From Okapia johnstoni (lineage: Eukaryota > Chordata > Mammalia > Artiodactyla > Giraffidae), in the NCBI GenBank assembly GCA_024291935.2, contig CM044317.1, positions 66,640,730-66,704,729 of the forward strand: a stretch of 64,000 nucleotides of DNA. Reading direction: 5' to 3'. Positions 55,727 through 64,000 of this stretch are shown here, one piece after another. Both the position numbers and the translations under genes were made by a program. The notes under the pieces are model-generated. The model ran no database searches and had not been told where the DNA came from. It saw nothing but the letters and a program-made list of their open reading frames with translations. The number at the start of each line of letters is the position of its first letter. Positions within the stretch are counted from its first letter, which is position 1.

Positions 55727-57262
55727 GTATGACCTAAATCAAATCCCTTAAGATCATACAATGGAAGTGACAAATAGATTAAGGGATTAGATCTAATAGA
55801 TAAGAGTGCCTGGAGAACTATGGACAGAGATTCATGACATTGTACAGGAGGCAGTGACCAAAACTATCCCCAAGAAAAAGAAATGCAAAACGGCAAAATG
55901 GTTGTCTAAAGAGGCCTTGCAAATAGCTGAGAAAAGAAGGGAAGCTAAAGGCAAAGGAGAAAAGGAAAGATATACTCATTTGAATGCAGAGTTCCAAACA
56001 ATATAGAGATAAGAAAACCTTCCTCAGTGATCAATGCAAAGAAATAGAGGAAAACAATAAAATGGGAAAGACTAGAGATCTCTTCAAGAAAATTATAGAT
56101 ACCAAGGGAACATTTCATGCAAAGATGGGCTCAATAAAGGACAGAAATGGTAAGGACCTAACAGAGGATCATAGAAAAAGCAAGAGAGTTCCAGAGAAAC
56201 ATCTATTTCTGCTTTATTGACTATGCCAAAGCCTTTGACCGTGTGGATTACAACAAACTGTGGAACATTCTTCAAGAGATGGGACTATCAGACCACCTGA
56301 CCTGCCTCCTGAGAAATCTGTATGCAGGTCAAGAAGCAACAGTTAGAACTGGACATGGAACAACACAAAAAGGAGTACATCAAGGCTGTATATTGTCACT
56401 CTACTTATATAGCTTATATGCAGAGTACATCATGAGAAATGCCTAGCTGGATGAAGCACAAGCTGGTATCAAGATTGCCGGGAGAAATATCAATAACCTC
56501 AGATATGCAGATGACACCAGCCTTATGGCAGAAAGTGAAGAAGAACTAAAGAGCCTCTTGATGAAAGTGAAAGAGGAGAGTGAAAAAGCTGTCTTAAAAC
56601 TCAACAGTCAAAAAACGAAGATCATTGCATTCGGTCCCATCACTTCATGGCAAATAGATGGGGAAACAAGGGAAACAGTGACAAACTTTATTTTGGGGGG
56701 CTCCAAAATCACTGCAGATGGTGACTGCAGCCATGAAATTAAAAGACACTTGCTCCTTGGGAAAAAAAGCTATGACCAACCTAGACAGCATATTAAAGAG
56801 CAGAGACATTACTTTGCCGACAAAAGTCCTTCTAGTCAAAGTTATGGTTTCCAGTAGTCATATATGGATGTGACAGTTGGACCATGAAAAAAGCTGAGCA
56901 CTGAACAATTGACTCTTTTGAACTGTGGTGTTGGATAAGACTCTTGAGAGTCTCTTGGACTGCAAGGAGATCCAACCAGTCCATCCTAAAGGAAATCAGT
57001 CCTGACTTCATTGGAAGTCTGATGCTGAAGCTGAAATTCCAATACTTTGGCCACTTGATGCAAATAGCTGACTCATTGGAAAAGACCCTGATGCTGGGAA
57101 AGATTGAAGACAGGAGAAGGGGATGGCAGAGGATGAGATGGTTGGATGGCATCACCAACTCGATAGCCATGAGTTTGAACAAGCTCCAGGAGTTGGTGAT
57201 GGACAGGGAGGTCTCTATGCTGCAGTTCATGGGATCGCAAAGAGTCGGACAGGACTGAGCAA
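55727..57262 (+). mobile_element. BovB LINE with large internal deletion
   Basis: The 5'-truncated BovB starts in the linker ('tatgacctaaatcaaatccc') and ends at 'gactgagcaattgaacta'. At about 56166 the sequence jumps from the end of the linker ('ggacctaacagagg') directly to mid RT ('atcatagaaaaagcaagaga'). Compared with the copy at 27511 it skips roughly 490 bases. A second deletion of about 17 bases near 56367 removes the DWFQIG codons. No target-site duplication was found. Confidence 0.92.
55806..57258 (+). pseudogene. Broken, internally deleted BovB RT ORF
   Basis: Pieces are in several frames. The linker is at 55806-56006 and 55984-56220. The mid RT with SDHLTCLLRNLYAGQE and GVHQGCILS is at 56243-56446. 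The catalytic YADD codons near 56505 are intact. The post-catalytic part with KLNSQKTKI and GPITSWQIDGE is at 56525-56857. The C-terminus with [14 protein letters not shown] is at 56944-57258. The RT fingers (SGGD...IPVELF to the RKGRGTRDQ box) are deleted. Confidence 0.9.
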
Positions 57263-57321
57263 TTGAACTAACTGATTGAGCCTTTACTCTTCTGTGTGCA
57301 TTGAGAATCTTCTGATCAAAT

Positions 57322-57552
57322 ACAGTTTGATTTGTCATTGTTTAGTCGTGTCCAACTATTTAGTCAACTCCAACCGCATGGACTGTAACCTGCCAGATTC
57401 CTCCCTCTGTGGGATTTTCCAGGCAAGAATACTCCAGCGGGTTGCCATTTCCTTCTCTAGGGATCTTCCTAACCCAGGGATTTAACCTGCATCTCTTGCA
57501 TCTCAGGTGGATTCTTTAGCACCATATCTCCTGGGAAGCACACAGTTTGATT
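57322..57552 (-). mobile_element. Bov-tA SINE with perfect 11-bp TSD
   Basis: Minus-strand Bov-tA from 'tgtcattgtttagtcgtgtc' to 'atctcctgggaagcac'. The 11-mer 'acagtttgatt' is at 57322-57332 and 57542-57552. Confidence 0.94.
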
Positions 57553-57606
57553 ACTCGAGCTTAAAGATCTCTATTTTTCATATAACCAAATTGCCAATAT
57601 TTCAAG

Positions 57607-57643
57607 TGTGTGTGTAAGTATGGGTGTGTGTGTGTGTGTGTAT
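57607..57643. repeat. (TG)n microsatellite
   Basis: A (gt)n run is interrupted once by 'aagtatgg' and then continues for about 18 bases. It is a likely length-polymorphic locus. Confidence 0.9.
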
Positions 57644-57754
57644 TTAATAGGAGAATTCTCTATAATTACATTTAGTGTAATGACTGAATATTTTATTTCA
57701 TTACCTCCATTTCATTTATACTTATTAGCTATTTTCAGCATTTTTTCTCTTGTT

Positions 57755-57928
57755 GAAAGTGAAAGTTGCTCAGTCATGTCTGACTCTGTGACCCCATGGA
57801 CTATAGAGTTCATGGAATTCTCCAGGCCAGGATACTGGAGTGGGTAGCCGTTCCCTTCTCCAGAGGATCTTCCCAACCCAGGGGTCAAATCTAGGTCTCT
57901 CATATTGCAGGCGGATTCTTTATCAAGA
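57755..57928 (-). mobile_element. Bov-tA SINE, shortened
   Basis: Minus-strand Bov-tA: 'agttgctcagtcatgtctga', 'ggactatagagttcatggaa', 'ggccaggatactggagtggg', ending in the reversed tRNA head at 'ggcggattctttatcaag'. The end of the head is missing. Confidence 0.9.
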
Positions 57929-58267
57929 TAGCTTTTATTTCAGACTCCTGGAATACAATTCCAAGATTTTATTTCAGCATTAGGCAGATGGTTAATATTA
58001 GACATACATAACTCAGTTTATCGAAAGATCAAGTAAAAATTCAATGTAAATTATTTTTAAAGTGTGACGTATATTTGATAAAATTTAACGTGAAATTCTA
58101 ATTGAAGCATTTCTATAAATTAGAAATATATTTTATAATGTAAAAGTGTCAAATCATACTCAAATATTAAGGGCTCAAAGCATTACCTTCAAAAATTAGA
58201 GTACTTCCATTTGACAGTGGATGTAATAATGCTACATTTCAGAATTGCTCAAGAGAAAACTGGAAGC
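57929..58267. other. AT-rich stretch, no gene seen
   Basis: Nothing recognised. Confidence 0.6.
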
Positions 58268-58312
58268 ACTATATAGTCCATGGAACTCTCCAGGCCAGAA
58301 TACTGGAGTGGT
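58268..58312 (-). mobile_element. Bov-tA internal fragment
   Basis: About 45 bases ('tagtccatggaactctccag', 'gccagaatactggagtgg') match the middle of the Bov-tA units at 37030-37080 and 57805-57845. No head or tail remains. Confidence 0.8.
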
Positions 58313-58804
58313 CAGAGCATGGTATAGTCTTAATGTAAGCTATGTTTTCAAATGCATCATTTATTAGCATTTTTATACCTATAATCATGGAGAAATTGGT
58401 CTTTAGTTTGCTTTTTGTTCTTTCTCCAGTTTGGGTTTCAAACAAGTGGGCCCTGCAGCGTCTTCAAATGAATTCTTGCTAGCTGGCATGGTTCTGTGTA
58501 GGGCTTGCCAAATAGGGTGAGAGTTATATTCAACACCCTCTCAACTCACCTCCTTGACCAGGTGCTCCTGGGCAGGGAACATCTGTAGGAACCTACCTGG
58601 TAACCCTGGCATCAAAGTCACATTAGCTTCCTTAAAAGTTTGGCAACTGCTCTACATTTGTGTATGTTCTGAAACATTTTATTTAACATTAGAGCTGTTA
58701 CTTGACTTGAATAAAAAGTGACTGTATAACTATTTTATCCAGTGTTTTTCTGTGAATAATGCTTCCATGAGCTTTTATATTTCTTCAATGATTCGGATTT
58801 TTTT
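58313..58804. other. Non-coding stretch, no gene seen
   Basis: Nothing recognised. Confidence 0.55.
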
Positions 58805-59060
58805 AATTTTTAATTTTGAAGTATTTTTAGACACAGAAAATTTGCAAGAATAGTACAAAGAATACCCAAATAACACATAAACCAGATTCAAATTTTAATA
58901 TTTTGCAGAATTTGCCTTACCTTTCTCTAACTATATCATTTTTTCTGGATTTTGAGAATAGATTACATCCATCAAGTACTTTACCCCTTTAATGCTTTAG
59001 CATATATTTCATAAGAACAAGAATATTCTCTTATGTCACCCAAAAAGAGTGAGCAATTTC
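58805..59060. repeat. Ancient L1 non-coding fragment
   Basis: 'aaatttgcaagaatagtaca' then 'aagaatacccaaataacaca', 'atattttgcagaatttgcc' and 'cataagaacaagaatattct' resemble an old mammalian L1 3' segment. The strand and subfamily are unsure. Confidence 0.55.
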
Positions 59061-59098
59061 AGAATATTTAACACTGATACAATATTTTAATCTGATCT

Positions 59099-59361
59099 AT
59101 AGTCTTACTTTTGCCTGGAAAATCCCATGGACGGAGGAGCCTGGTAGGCTGCAGTCCATGGGGTCGCTAAGAGTCGGAAACGAGTGAGCGACTTCACTTT
59201 CACTTTTCACTTTCATGCATTGGAGAAGGAAATGGCAACCCACTCCAGTGTTCTTGCCTGGAGATTCCCAGGGACGGGGGAGCCTGGTGGGCTGCGGTCT
59301 ATGGGGTCGCACAGAGTCGGACACGACTGAAGCGACTTAGCAGCAGCAACATAGTCTTACT
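59099..59361 (+). mobile_element. BOV-A2 SINE, 5'-truncated, perfect 11-bp TSD
   Basis: Plus-strand BOV-A2 that lacks the first part of the first BovA unit (starts 'ttgcctggaaaatcccatgg') but has the complete second unit and the 'gcagcagcaac' tail. The 11-mer 'atagtcttact' is at 59099-59109 and 59351-59361. The target-site duplication at the truncated edge shows the truncation happened during insertion. Confidence 0.96.
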
Positions 59362-59904
59362 ACTTCAACTGCCTCAAATATTTTTAGCACTTTTTTCTTT
59401 TGGTACAGAGTCCAGTCAAGTAACAGGTGTTATAGTTAGAATGCCCCTTTGTCTTCTTTATTCTTTATCTTTCATGGCATTGACACTTGTGAAGCAAACG
59501 ACAATTACTTTACAAATTTCTCAATTTTTTTTTCTTTTCTTCACGATTACATTTATATTATGCAACTTGACTGGAATAATAATATAAGTGAAGCCATGTC
59601 CTTCTCAGAATATCACATCCAGAGGCACATGATACTAACAGCTTCTTACTGGGGATGTTAATTTTGATCATTTCTTTTTTGTCCTTTGTTTTCCAATGCA
59701 TAATTAATATTTTTCTTTATTAGTAAATAACGTATTGAGAGATACTTTGGGACTATGTAAATATGTTCCTCATTAAAATGTCCCATCTGCAGAATCTACT
59801 AATTATTCTTGCCTGAAGTATCATTATTTTTGTCATTTTGCTCTTATCATTCTCAAAACTTAAAAAACTGAGACCTTTTATTTGATCAAGAGATCAACCT
59901 ATCT
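59362..59904. other. AT-rich stretch, no gene seen
   Basis: Nothing recognised. Confidence 0.6.
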
Positions 59905-60045
59905 ATACTTTAGCTCCCTCATCTCCAGAATGATACAGAATTGTATTTCTTATGGTTTCTGTAAAACTGAAACAAGACAGTGTAAGTAAATTAACATGTC
60001 TAGTATAAAGTAGCATGCAATAAATGTTAGTACTCCTGATTTGTT
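59905..60045 (+). repeat. MIR SINE fragment
   Basis: 3' half of MIR: 'agctccctcatctccagaat', then 'agtataaagtagcatgcaat' and 'aaatgttagtactcctg'. Diverged. Confidence 0.78.
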
Positions 60046-60884
60046 CTGTCCAGGTAATTTCCTATTTATTTACTTTAAAATTCCTGCCACATTTAATGCA
60101 TAATAAATACTCTAATAAATGATAATATTCTAATAAAATGACTTCTAGGTAAAAGTAATTCTGAAAATCATGCAATTTTATCCCCTAAATTAAGCACATT
60201 GTTAATATGACCATTTTACTGAGACAACTTCAACTTTGCCTGATACCAATCTGTAGACGTGGGGTTTCCACCATTCTATAATGCAGGTATTATTAGAAGC
60301 ATCAATACAAAGTTCAGTTGCAATCTTGGAAGTAAATTTATGTTTTAACTTTAGATTTTTTTTTTTAATTTCTGTCTGCCTTTCTAAAAAAAGACTCAAT
60401 TACACTTGCCTTGATATATATTATTCCCAGTCTCAATACTTTCTGTTATTTATTTTTCCAAGGATAAAGCTTCATTGGTGGTAACCCTTCAGGGTCCTGG
60501 TTATCAGAAATAAAAAGACTGAAAGAAGTATGTGTAAAATATTGGTCTCACATACCATATTGGTCAGCAAACTTCAACAATGTAATAAAGGAATGTAAAG
60601 GGAACAAATATTTTAAAGGTCCCAGAACCATTATGGGTGTCAAAGACTTCTGAGTCCCCTTTCAATTTGCCTTGAGCTCTATGCTAACATGCCACACACA
60701 CCAGTCAACACTGCACACATCTTTGAACCTTTGCTCTTCTCTGGGTTTGTAAATATCAGTCATGACAAGCCTGAGGAAAACAGGTTTCTCCCCTACCTAT
60801 GTGTCCCTTATCTTAATAATCATACCTGTTGGGAACAGAGTGAATGCAATGCATTCTCTTTCTAGTAAAAAAGTATTTTGGGGA
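60046..60884. other. Non-coding stretch, no gene seen
   Basis: Nothing recognised up to the start of the L1 5' region. Confidence 0.55.
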
Positions 60885-61640
60885 GTGACATCAGCAAAAT
60901 GGTGGCATAGGAATGTCTAGTGCTGGTTCCCCTGCAACCACCTTCCCCCAACTAAACATAAATCAGAACAATATCTTCACATGAAAATATCCTCACAAGA
61001 ACGAAGATTCCATGTGAGGGATTACAGCACCTGGGTGAAGCACAGAAATAAGAAAAGAGTCATTAAGGAGGGTAGGAAAGATAGGTTCATATAACCCCCA
61101 TCACCCCTCCCTCAAGCCCTGGCAGCCCAGCTCACAGGAAAACACACACTGTCTGGGAAAGGGGAGTGAAGGGAGCACTGCACTTCGCCGTGGACCCTGG
61201 TCCGCCCCCATCAGGATGGCTCCCAAGACCTCAGGCCTCTGGCTCAGCTGAGCATTAGACTGGGCCCCACAATGTAAACTACAGATCAGGTCCCTCAGAC
61301 CCAGGCTCCTGACTCACCCCAGTGACACTAGCCCCCACAGACATCACCGGCACTGTGCTCCTGGCTTGCTCTGGCCCCAGGTGGGACTCCAGCGGTCCCT
61401 GCATCTGGCTGGCCCCTCTGGATCCAAAATCTAGGTCCGCCCACCCCAGACTCGAGCAACAAGTCTACTTACCTACGCACGCACTCACCACACCTGCCCA
61501 CCAAAGGACTCCAGCAGTGAGCCCTCCCTCAAACACCACTAGACTGCCCATCTACAATCTCTGGACTGGCTGACAGGTAAAGGTTTTGTCTAATGAAGCC
61601 AGTCTGTAAAAACCAAAAGAGGTGTCCACTCTGTCAAATG
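60885..61640 (+). mobile_element. Old L1 LINE 5' UTR-like GC-rich block
   Basis: The block begins 'ggggagtgacatcagcaaaa' followed by 'tggtggcatagga', the typical start of old mammalian L1 elements. It then has a GC-rich body, the most G+C-rich stretch of the window. Full-length L1s carry a CpG-containing internal promoter here, though CpGs are sparse now, consistent with decay. The 83-codon ORF at 61322-61573 is Pro/Ser/Thr-rich and lies in the UTR, so it is not considered a gene. Confidence 0.7.
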
Positions 61641-61706
61641 CTCTAAAAAGTTGTAGGATCCAAAATCAACATACAAAAATCAATTGTGCTTCTATACACT
61701 AATATG
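61641..61706 (+). mobile_element. L1 ORF2 fragment left of BovB insertion
   Basis: 'ggatccaaaatcaacataca' followed by 'aaaatcaattgtgcttctat' is L1 ORF2 sequence downstream of the RT catalytic region. It sits only about 15-30 bases after the 5' UTR-like block, so ORF1 and most of ORF2 are missing between them. Confidence 0.8.
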
Positions 61707-62042
61707 AAGACTCTTGAGTCCTTTGGACAGCAAGGAGATCAAAGCAGTCAGTCTTAACAGAAATCAACAATACATATTCATTGGAAGGACTGATGCTGAA
61801 ACTGAAGTTCCAATACTTTGGCTACCTGATACAAAGAATCAACTCACTGGAAAAGATCTTGGTGCTGAGAAATACTGAAGGCAGGAAGAGAAGGGGGCAA
61901 CAGAGGATGAGATGGTTGGATGACATCACCGACTCAATGGACATGAGTTTGAGTCAACTTTGGGAAATAGTGAAGGACAGGAAAGCCTGGTGTGCTGCAG
62001 TCCATGCAAAGAGTCAGATACAACTTAGCAACTGAACAACAA
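61707..62042 (+). mobile_element. BovB LINE 3' fragment inserted in L1
   Basis: 5'-truncated BovB of about 335 bases, from 'agactcttgagtcctttgg' to 'caacttagcaactgaacaac'. It carries the C-terminal block [14 protein letters not shown] (ORF 61781-62035). L1 ORF2 text on both sides is continuous when it is removed, so it inserted into the L1. Only an imperfect duplication ('aatatgaa' versus 'aaaatgaa') is visible. Confidence 0.88.
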
Positions 62043-63230
62043 AAATGAACTATTTTAAAAGAAATAAAGAAAACAATCCCATTCACAATAGCATCAAAAA
62101 TAAGAAAATATTTAGGAATAAATTTAACCAAGGGAGACAAAGTCTACACGTAGAATATACATGTGGAACCACAAAAGATCCAAATAGCCAAAGCAATTCT
62201 GAAAAAGGAGAACAAAGCTGGAGACATCACACTTTGATTTCAAATTTTACTATAAAGCTATAGTAATCAAAGCAGTATGATATCAGCATACAAATATAGA
62301 CATAGAGATTAATGAGAGAGAATTAAGAACCCAGAAGTAAACTCTCACATATAAAGTCAACTATTTGACAAGGGAGACAAGGAATCCTCAAAGGGGAAAG
62401 AGTATGTCTCTTCAGTAAATAGTATTGGGAAAACGAGATAACCGTATGTAAAAGAATGAAACTGGACCACTCTGTTACACTACTTACAAAAATCAACTTG
62501 AAATGGATTAAAACCTTAAATTTAAGACCCAAAATTGTAAAACTACTAGAAGAAAACATAGGGAAAAACTCCTTGACATAGGTCTTGGCAACAGTTGTTT
62601 GGATATGACACTTAAAGCATAAGCAACAAAATCAGAAATAAAAAAGTGGGAATACTAAACTAAAAAGCCCCTGCACAGCAAAAGGGCAATCAGTGAAATA
62701 AAAGAGTCAACCTATGGAATAGGAGAAAATATTTAAGTTAGTTATCTAATAAGGGGTTAATATCCAAATACATAAACTCATACAAGAGCAATATATATAT
62801 GTATGTATATATAATTTTAAAATGGGCAAAGGACTTGAATAGGTATTTTTTTGAAGAAGATATACAAATGGCCAACACATATATAAAAAGATGCTCAATC
62901 ACTAATCAGGGAAATGCAAATCAAAATCACAAGATATCATAAGACATCTGTTAAACTGGCTATTATCAAAAAGATAAAAAGTCCAAAGCTATGGAGAAAA
63001 AATAACTCTTGTGCACTGTTGGTATGAATGTAAGTTGGTTCAGCCATTAAGGAAAAGAGTATGAATGTTCCTCAAAAATAATAGAACCTTCGCATGATCC
63101 AGCAATCTCACTTCTGAGTATATTTCCAAAGAAAATGAAATCACTACATTGAAAAGGCTATCTGCAACCCCATGTTCCCTGCAGCACTATTCACAAGAGG
63201 CAAAATATGGAAACCACCTAAGCATATGTT
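62043..63230 (+). pseudogene. Old L1 ORF2 C-terminal region, decayed
   Basis: Continuous L1 ORF2 sequence: 'cccattcacaatagcatcaa', 'ctggaccactctgttacact', 'ttgaaatggattaaaacctt', 'gaaatgcaaatcaaaatcac', 'tgtgcactgttggtatgaat', 'gcagcactattcacaagagg'. It stops near 63230, before the usual end of ORF2. Many stops and indels. Clearly older than the L1 at 15007. A TA tract lies at 62792-62812. Confidence 0.87.
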
Positions 63231-63479
63231 GATGAAAAATGGATCATGAAAATTTCAGAGTGAGATCGAGAAGAAACTGGTAATCTGGTTGGAAGGAGGT
63301 TGTCCTTTGAGGTAATGTGTTAGAATGTCTGTATGGGAAGGAGCCCTTATGTTTGTTTTAATAGGATATCTTAGGAAGGTATCTGCTGAAATGGTCACAG
63401 GGCCATGTATTTCTTTTACTTTTAGCAATTTTAGCTTCTGTTTTTTAATGTGTATGATAGTAAATTTTATTTCACCCTG
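63231..63479. other. Unassigned spacer between two L1 segments
   Basis: About 250 bases with no recognised family separate the sense L1 from the reversed L1 piece that follows. Confidence 0.45.
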
Positions 63480-63632
63480 GATCTATGAGCCTGGCTTTAT
63501 TTAGATTCCACATACAAATGATATCATATGTATTTGTCCTTCTCTGTTTGACTTATCTCACTTTGCATAATGTCCTCAAGGTCCATCCATGCTCTTTCAA
63601 ATGGCAGGCTTTTCTTCTTTTATATGGCTGTA
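63480..63632 (-). mobile_element. L1 LINE 3' segment in reverse orientation
   Basis: 'ttatttagattccacataca', 'tttgacttatctcactttgc' and 'aaggtccatccatgctcttt' are the reverse complement of the L1 sequence that normally follows the ORF2 end seen at 63200. The part expected next in the L1 is present but inverted. Confidence 0.82.
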
Positions 63633-63642
63633 TGGCTAATAA

Positions 63643-64000
63643 AAGCTGAAGATATGAAGAAGAGATGGCAAGAATACACAGAAGAACTGTACAAAAAAGA
63701 TCTTAATGACCCAGATAACAAGAATTGTGTGATTACTCACCTAGAGCCAGACATCCTGGAATGTGAAGTCAAGTGGGCCTTAGGAAGCATCACTACGAAC
63801 AAAGCTAGTGGAGGTGATAGAACTCCAGTTGAGCTATTTCAAATCCTGAAATATGATGCTGTGAAAGTGCTGCACTCAATATGCCAGCAGATTTGGAAAA
63901 CTCAGCAGTGGCCACAGGACTGGGAAAGGTCAGTTTTCATTCCAATCCCAAAGAAGGGCAAAGCCAAAGAATGCTCAAACTACCACACAATTGGACTCAT
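63643..64000 (+). mobile_element. BovB LINE, runs off right edge
   Basis: BovB begins at 'aagctgaagatatgaagaag' in the linker just before the RT and continues through SGGD and PVELF and the IPIPKKG-like block to the window end. Its 3' end lies outside, so length and state are unknown. Its 5' truncation point is within about 15 bases of the end of the reversed L1 piece. Confidence 0.93.

Noticed and set aside
61322..61573. Pro/Ser/Thr-rich 83-codon ORF as a gene
   Set aside because: It sits in the GC-rich 5' UTR-like part of an old L1. The composition explains the open frame.
1..64000. CRISPR array, operon, phage or bacterial island
   Set aside because: There are no regularly spaced short repeats with unique spacers and no dense coding. 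The repeat families are mammalian.
1..64000. Endogenous retrovirus with paired LTRs or gag/pol/env
   Set aside because: No paired long direct repeats, primer-binding site or retroviral protein motifs were seen. All RT sequence present belongs to BovB, L1 or L2. A decayed solo LTR cannot be excluded.

Overview
This window is mammalian nuclear DNA from a ruminant artiodactyl such as cattle, sheep, goat or a relative. The evidence is the repeat content: BovB (RTE-type) LINEs, BOV-A2 and Bov-tA SINEs, CHR-type tRNA-derived SINEs and a 3' end resembling the ruminant L1. These lie on an AT-rich background with older mammal-wide repeats (MIR, L2, old L1, a MER5-like piece). The species cannot be settled from the sequence alone. 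I see no functional host protein-coding gene, rRNA, genuine tRNA, CRISPR array or operon. All recognisable protein homology comes from broken retrotransposon reverse-transcriptase or endonuclease ORFs. The window looks like intergenic or deep-intronic sequence.

Layout. 1-1348: 5'-truncated BovB, followed by a short piece resembling the opposite strand of the BovB 5' region. 1.7-9.5 kb: mostly AT-rich, unassigned sequence with MIR/L2 relics, an L1 3' end and a TG/TA microsatellite. 9862-11938: minus-strand BovB of about 2.1 kb. 13.1-13.6 kb: CHR-type SINE. 15.0-16.1 kb: ruminant L1 3' end. 16.6 kb: BOV-A2. 17.4-19.2 kb: an unusually long L2 relic with reverse-transcriptase sequence, next to a Bov-tA. 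22-25 kb: a BovB/L1/BovB mosaic, a CHR SINE, a MIR and a short BovB. 27.5-29.6 kb: the least damaged BovB. 33-41 kb: several SINEs, some nested in an L1, plus L2. 42.3-46.3 kb: L2, a BovB with perfect target-site duplications, an old L1 and a BOV-A2. 49-60 kb: Bov-tA/BOV-A2 SINEs, MIR/L2 and an internally deleted BovB. 60.9-64 kb: an old, rearranged L1 carrying a BovB insertion, then another BovB running off the right edge.

The elements do not form a cellular pathway, but they are related. BovB supplies the RT/endonuclease machinery thought to mobilise Bov-tA and BOV-A2, which carry BovB-derived sequence. L1 is a separate retrotransposition system. Perfect or near-perfect target-site duplications on many SINEs and one BovB identify discrete, fairly recent insertions. 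I found no convincing undescribed biological system. The observations most worth a second look are the BovB/L1/BovB mosaic, the rearranged L1 at the right end, a perfect 16-bp-arm hairpin at 54854-54895, and the long L2 RT relic. Repeat family names come from recognising consensus features by eye, not from a database search, and element edges without target-site duplications are accurate to roughly 5-30 bases.
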